Positions 60,190 through 64,000 of a DNA stretch of 64,000 bases are shown one piece after another. The DNA lies in assembly GCA_022820505.1 (NCBI GenBank), contig JAJEFK010000002.1, positions 1-64,000 on the forward strand, read 5' to 3'. The notes beneath the pieces are model-generated. The model was not told the DNA's origin. It saw only the letters and a list, made by a program, of their open reading frames with translations, and did not search any database. Each line of letters starts with the position of its first letter. Positions within the stretch are counted from its first letter, which is position 1. The DNA comes from Acidimicrobiia bacterium. GTDB lineage: Bacteria; Actinomycetota; Acidimicrobiia; Acidimicrobiales; Poriferisodalaceae. The position numbers and the translations under genes are program-made.

Positions 60190-61899
60190 ATGGCAACGAC
60201 AGGCGGATTTCCAAGTGATCTCGAGATTGCATCGGCTGCACAGATCCGGCCGCTGACCGAGATCGCGGACGAGGCGGGCATCCCGCTGGAATACCTCGAG
60301 CTGTACGGCTCCGGCGTGGCCAAGGTCAAGCTGGAGGCCGTCGAAGCGATGGCTGACCGGCCCCGCGGGCGCTACGTGGTGGTGACGGCCATCACCCCGA
60401 CGCCGCTCGGCGAGGGCAAGACGACCACCACGGTTGGGCTCGGGCAGGCGTTCGGACACATCGGGCGAACCGCCACCATCGCCATCCGGCAGCCGTCGAT
60501 GGGTCCCACCTTCGGCATCAAAGGCGGAGCGGCCGGCGGCGGCTACAGCCAGGTGGTGCCGATGGACCTGTTCAACCTGCATCTCACCGGCGACATGCAC
60601 GCCGTCACCGCGGCGCACAATCTCTGCGCAGCCATGCTGGATGCGCACCTATACCACGGCAATGAAGCCGGCTTCGATATTCACAACATCACTTGGCGCC
60701 GGGTGCTGGATGTCAACGACCGGGCCTTGCGGAACATCACCATCGGATTGGGCGGCCGCCTCGACGGCATCCCCCGCGAGTCGGGCTTCGACATCACCGC
60801 TGCCTCGGAGGTGATGGCGACCCTCGCGCTGTGCACTTCCATGTCAGATCTGCGTGCCCGGCTCGGCCGCATCGTGCTGGGCTACACCAAGGGCGGCGAG
60901 CCGGTGACCGCCGAGGAGATCGGCGCCGCCGGGTCGATGGCGGTGCTGCTGCGCGAAGCCATCAAACCCAACCTCATGCAGACCCTCGAAGGCTCCCCGG
61001 CGCTCGTGCACACGGGTCCCTTCGGCAATATCGCGACCGGGAACTCCTCGATCGTTGCCGACCAGATCGGCATCGGCACCTCCGACTTCCTGCTCACCGA
61101 GGCGGGCTTCGGTGCCGACATGGGCGCAGAGCGCTTCTTCAACATCAAGTGCCGGTACTCGGGCGTATCACCCGACGCCGCAGTGATCGTGGCGACCGTG
61201 CGCGGCCTCAAAGCTCACTCCGGCAAGCACCGGATCGTGGCCGGGCGGCCGCTGCCGCCGGCCCTGCTCGAGGCCAACCCGGATGAGGTGCACGCCGGCG
61301 GCGACAACCTCCGCAAACAGCTCGAGAACGTGCGAATGCACGGTGTCTCGCCGGTGGTGGCGATCAACCAGTTCCCCGGCGACCACGAGGCAGACCTCTC
61401 CGCCATCGCCGAGGTCGCCGCCGAGTACGGTGCCCGCTCGGCCCGCTGCACTCACTTCGCCGACGGCGGCTCCGGTGCGGCCGACCTTGCCGAAGCCGTG
61501 GCCGAGGCTGCCGAGGAACCGACCGACTTCTCGGTGCTGTACCCCGACGACATGTCGCTGCGCGACAAGATCCGCGCCGTCGCGACCAACGTGTACGGCG
61601 CAGACGATGTGAGCTACACGGCCCGGGCGAACCGCGAGATCGACGGGTACGAGCGCAATGGCTTCGGGAACCTGCCGGTGTGCATCGCGAAGACCCACCT
61701 GTCCATCTCGTCGGATGCCGCGCTCAAGGGCGCCCCGACCGGCTGGACTCTGCCGGTGCGTGAAGTGCGGGCGTCGGTTGGTGCCGGGTTTGTGTACCCG
61801 ATCTGCGGGGACATGCGCACGATGCCCGGGCTCGGGCGTGACCCGGCAGCCCGCCACATCGACCTCGATGCCGACGGCGACATCGTCGGCCTGAGCTGA
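60190..61899 (+). CDS. fhs: Formate-tetrahydrofolate ligase
   Basis: Interconverts formate plus THF plus ATP with 10-formyl-THF; in a C1-oxidising pathway it can run toward formate and ATP. The 569-aa length is standard. ATP-binding TPTPLGEGKTTTTVGLGQAF and RQPSMGPTFGIKGGAAGGGY are hallmark blocks, as are DMHAVTAAHNLCAAMLDAH, EAGFGADMGAERFFNIKC and VGAGFVYPICGDMRTMPGLG. ATG 60190 has a G-rich stretch upstream. Its promoter region carries operator C. Next to formate dehydrogenase and demethylases it completes the formyl-to-formate step. Confidence 0.95.
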   Translation: MATTGGFPSDLEIASAAQIRPLTEIADEAGIPLEYLELYGSGVAKVKLEAVEAMADRPRGRYVVVTAITPTPLGEGKTTTTVGLGQAFGHIGRTATIAIRQPSMGPTFGIKGGAAGGGYSQVVPMDLFNLHLTGDMHAVTAAHNLCAAMLDAHLYHGNEAGFDIHNITWRRVLDVNDRALRNITIGLGGRLDGIPRESGFDITAASEVMATLALCTSMSDLRARLGRIVLGYTKGGEPVTAEEIGAAGSMAVLLREAIKPNLMQTLEGSPALVHTGPFGNIATGNSSIVADQIGIGTSDFLLTEAGFGADMGAERFFNIKCRYSGVSPDAAVIVATVRGLKAHSGKHRIVAGRPLPPALLEANPDEVHAGGDNLRKQLENVRMHGVSPVVAINQFPGDHEADLSAIAEVAAEYGARSARCTHFADGGSGAADLAEAVAEAAEEPTDFSVLYPDDMSLRDKIRAVATNVYGADDVSYTARANREIDGYERNGFGNLPVCIAKTHLSISSDAALKGAPTGWTLPVREVRASVGAGFVYPICGDMRTMPGLGRDPAARHIDLDADGDIVGLS

Positions 61900-61908
61900 A
61901 CGGAGCAG

Positions 61909-62772
61909 TTGTTGTTGAAGGATGCTTCTGGGCGCCGTCGGCTGCTGCAGCACGCTCAGTGGGAACTCATCCCGCTGCGCAATCTGGCCGAGCAGCTGCC
62001 GCACCTGCCATCCCAATCACCGGTATCGGTGACGGCGTCGGCGTCCAAGACGCTCGAGGACACGCTGGACCTGACAGCTGAGCTATGTGCATTGGGCCAT
62101 CGCCCGGTGCCCCATGTCGCAGCTCGCATGGTCGCCAGCCGTGATCACCTGGAGGAACTGCTCGGCCGCATCGAAGCGATGGGCCTCAGCGAGATATTCC
62201 TGGTCGGCGGCGACGTCACCTCGCCTGCGGGCCCATTCGACAGTGCCGTCGGGCTGCTCGAAGCGCTGCGCGAAGTCAGTCACTCGCTCGTTCACATCGG
62301 CGTCACGTCCTACCCCGAAGGGCATGCGCTCATCACCGATGCCGTGCTGCATGAAGCGCTGCATGTCAAGCAGGTGCTGCTCGCCGAAGCGGGCATCGAG
62401 GGCCACGCAGCTACCCAGATGTGCTTTCATCCCAAGGCGATCGTGGAATGGCTGGCCGCCGAGCGCGACAGCGGGTTCAACCTTCCCGTGCATCTCGGTA
62501 TTCCCGGAGCGGTCGATCCGGCGCGGCTGCTGCGGATCGGCACTCGGCTGGGAGTCGGCGCGTCCCTGCGCTACCTGCGCAAGAACACCGGTGCCGTGGC
62601 CCGCATGCTGCGCCCCGGGGGCTACGACCCGAGCGGGCTGGTCGACCGCATCGCCCCCCACGCGGAGCGACTCGACGTAGCTGGCCTGCACGTCTTCACC
62701 TTCAACGCGATCGCCGACACCGTCGCCTGGCGCGAGACAGCGCTCGCCGAGACGTCCACACGCCGCAGGTGA
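61909..62772 (+). CDS. Methylenetetrahydrofolate reductase (MetF)-like protein
   Basis: A 287-aa flavin TIM-barrel protein that links methyl-THF and methylene-THF. VSVTASASKTLEDTLDLTAE, HVAARMVASRDHLEELLGRI, IFLVGGDVTSPAGPF and IGVTSYPEGHALI are MetF-type blocks, the last being the conserved YPEGH. It is more divergent than biosynthetic MetF, which fits a catabolic role running toward methylene-THF. The start is unusual: three TTG codons in a row (61909, 61912, 61915) with GGAG just upstream; the exact one is unresolved and no ATG or GTG lies nearby in frame. It follows fhs by 9 bp. Confidence 0.82.
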   Translation: MLLKDASGRRRLLQHAQWELIPLRNLAEQLPHLPSQSPVSVTASASKTLEDTLDLTAELCALGHRPVPHVAARMVASRDHLEELLGRIEAMGLSEIFLVGGDVTSPAGPFDSAVGLLEALREVSHSLVHIGVTSYPEGHALITDAVLHEALHVKQVLLAEAGIEGHAATQMCFHPKAIVEWLAAERDSGFNLPVHLGIPGAVDPARLLRIGTRLGVGASLRYLRKNTGAVARMLRPGGYDPSGLVDRIAPHAERLDVAGLHVFTFNAIADTVAWRETALAETSTRRR

Positions 62773-63461
62773 GAACGAGCCGTATGAGGTTGCCGGCGGG
62801 GCTGCTCGCAGCGCTCGAGATTGCGTTGCTTGCAGCGTTGGGCATTGCGCATCGCGTGTACTGGCACGGGGGCGTCGAGGTCACGTATGTGGTCTTTGCC
62901 CTGTTCCTCTCGACCAATCTCGTGATCTGCTTCTGGGAGATCTGCCTCTTCTTCCGGCGCGACTACATCGAGTCGCGGATTGCCTACTGGCAGCAGGAAC
63001 GGCAGCGCACCGGCACGAGCCCGGCACTGGCGTTCCTCACGACCAAGGTTCCGCTGCGGTCGGCGTTCTCGCCGACCGTCTGGGCCGACGTGTGGGCCGC
63101 CTATTCCGTCTACGACGGCTCGTATGCCGATCGCCGCACCTACGGGTTCAACGTGGACGTGGGCAATGGCTTCATCACGGCTCTACCCACGCTGATCCTG
63201 TACGCGACGTTCACTACGGAGTTCATTTCGCCGCTCGCGGCAGGAATCCTCGGGATCATGTTCTTCTGGCAGTGGACGTATGCGACGTCCATCTACTTGT
63301 TGAGCTTCTTCATTGCGAAGCGCCACCGAGACATCAGCAGGGGCGAGGTGTACGGCATGATCCTGGGGTTCAACGCCCCCTGGATCGTGGTGCCGCTGCT
63401 GGGGCTGTACGTCTCCATCCGCCTCGTCGCCGACGGCAGCTACAGCGTCTTAGGCGGCTGA
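62769..63461 (+). CDS. Integral membrane protein of unknown function
   Basis: A 230-aa protein with about five or six hydrophobic segments: ALEIALLAALGIAHRVYW, VTYVVFALFLSTNLVICFWE, FITALPTLILYATFTTEFIS, AGILGIMFFWQWTYATSIYL and APWIVVPLLGLYVSIRLVA. Charged loops between them include DYIESRIAYWQQERQRTG. No transport motif was recognised. GTG 62769 overlaps the MetF-like stop (GTGA), suggesting it belongs to the fhs operon; ATG 62784 is an alternative. The 3' end overlaps the convergent MFS gene by 12 bp. Confidence 0.7.
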   Translation: MRTSRMRLPAGLLAALEIALLAALGIAHRVYWHGGVEVTYVVFALFLSTNLVICFWEICLFFRRDYIESRIAYWQQERQRTGTSPALAFLTTKVPLRSAFSPTVWADVWAAYSVYDGSYADRRTYGFNVDVGNGFITALPTLILYATFTTEFISPLAAGILGIMFFWQWTYATSIYLLSFFIAKRHRDISRGEVYGMILGFNAPWIVVPLLGLYVSIRLVADGSYSVLGG

Positions 63462-64000
63462 AGGCGAAGCTCTGCGTCGATGCTCCGGCAGGGCGGGTGC
63501 GGGCTCTTCGGAGATGCTGAAGTGGATTGCCGCTGCCGCGACACCGAGTGCGGCTGCCAGCCACCACCACAGGTCGTATGAACCAGTGAGCTCGCGGATC
63601 TCGCCGCCGCCCCAGGAGCCGAGGAATGCGCCGATCTGGTGGGACAGAAAGACGAAGCCGAACAGCGTTCCGGCCCTGCGCACGCCGAATTGGCCCAGCA
63701 CGATGCCCGAGGTCAACGGCACGCTGGCGAGCCACACAATCCCGATCACCACGCCGAACCCGAGGGCCACGACGGGAGTCACCGGCAGCAGCACCAAGCC
63801 GGCGAAGGCCAGCGCCCGGGTGCTGTACATGATGCTCAGCAGCCGGCTCTTCGCGAACCGCATGCCCAGCGCACCAGCAGCAAACGCTCCCACGATGTTG
63901 AACAGGCCGACCAGCGACCATGACATGTTGGCGACGGCGGTATCGAGGCCGGCGTCGGTGAGCGTCTTGGGCAGATGCACGCCGATGAACGTGACGTGAA
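63450..64000 (-). CDS. Major facilitator superfamily transporter, 5' part outside the window
   Basis: C-terminal half (about 183 residues seen) of an MFS permease with roughly six helices: LVGLFNIVGAFAAGALG, ALAFAGLVLLPVTPVVALGF, VVIGIVWLASVPLTSGIVLG and SYDLWWWLAAALGVAAAAIH. The frame is open to the window end with FIGVHLPKTL just at the edge, so the true start lies beyond 64000. QFGVRRAGTLFGFVFLSHQI is the second-half loop motif seen in monocarboxylate-porter-like MFS proteins. Substrate unknown. Confidence 0.85.
   Translation of the reverse strand, partial: HVTFIGVHLPKTLTDAGLDTAVANMSWSLVGLFNIVGAFAAGALGMRFAKSRLLSIMYSTRALAFAGLVLLPVTPVVALGFGVVIGIVWLASVPLTSGIVLGQFGVRRAGTLFGFVFLSHQIGAFLGSWGGGEIRELTGSYDLWWWLAAALGVAAAAIHFSISEEPAPALPEHRRRASPSAA

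Noticed and set aside
1..64000. tRNA, rRNA, CRISPR arrays, prophage or intact insertion sequences
   Set aside because: No T-loop-like signature, regularly spaced repeat array, transposase or integrase motif was seen on either strand by eye; a covariance-model search could still find something short.

Overview
The window is a high-GC actinobacterial chromosome segment. A complete Pup-proteasome locus (mpa, dop, pup, prcB, prcA, pafA), GTG-rich starts, tight GTGA/ATGA gene overlaps and TANNNT -10 boxes 6-8 nt before start codons all fit Actinobacteriota. The combination with a DUF3866 protein, a ThyX-like protein of about 550 aa and corrinoid C1 genes suggests an Acidimicrobiia-like aerobe; that assignment is inference. 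No tRNA, rRNA, CRISPR array or intact insertion sequence was seen.

Layout. 1-4.4 kb: PBP4-type carboxypeptidase (5' cut by the window), a LON-domain protein, three small membrane or accessory proteins, trmI and a lipoprotein serine protease. 4.4-13.3 kb: a minus-strand ferredoxin, then mpa-dop-pup-prcB-prcA-pafA, DUF3866 and signal peptidase I. 13.3-22.7 kb: GDPD, tatA-tatC, a Ski2/Mtr4-type helicase, a ThyX-like protein, GNAT, Nudix and an Arg-rich protein. 23-27.6 kb: a type IIA topoisomerase pair in A-then-B order (ParC/ParE-like). 27.6-31 kb: a less conserved stretch with a secreted protein, a small membrane protein, strong inverted repeats, an F420-type nitroreductase and a secreted lysozyme-like protein. 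31-35.1 kb: a catabolic trio (D-aminoacylase-type amidohydrolase, DsbA-fold protein, Baeyer-Villiger-type monooxygenase). 35.2-41.2 kb: SNF2 helicase with a coupled small gene, and proS.

41.2-62.8 kb is the most interesting part: a corrinoid-dependent demethylation and one-carbon oxidation gene set. It encodes a corrinoid protein, a DUF1638 protein, a methyl-THF:corrinoid methyltransferase, a RACo-type activase and a non-pyrrolysine MttB-family methyltransferase, all in one operon; two transporters; an NAD-type formate dehydrogenase; an IclR regulator; a dimethylglycine-dehydrogenase-like flavoprotein with its own ETF; formate-THF ligase; and a MetF-like protein. The logic is: a methyl group from a methylated amine goes to Co, then to methyl-THF, methylene-THF, formyl-THF, formate and CO2, while the flavoprotein/ETF pair removes further N-methyl groups. 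FolD is not in the window.

Two features stand out. The formate dehydrogenase catalytic gene has an in-frame TGA at the active-site position, followed at the usual distance by a SECIS-like stem with a GGUCU loop, so it is predicted to be a selenoprotein. Its N-terminal Fe-S domain lies on a different gene. Three intergenic regions of the set share tandem 15-bp pseudo-palindromes joined by CAG, which predicts an IclR regulon covering the whole set.
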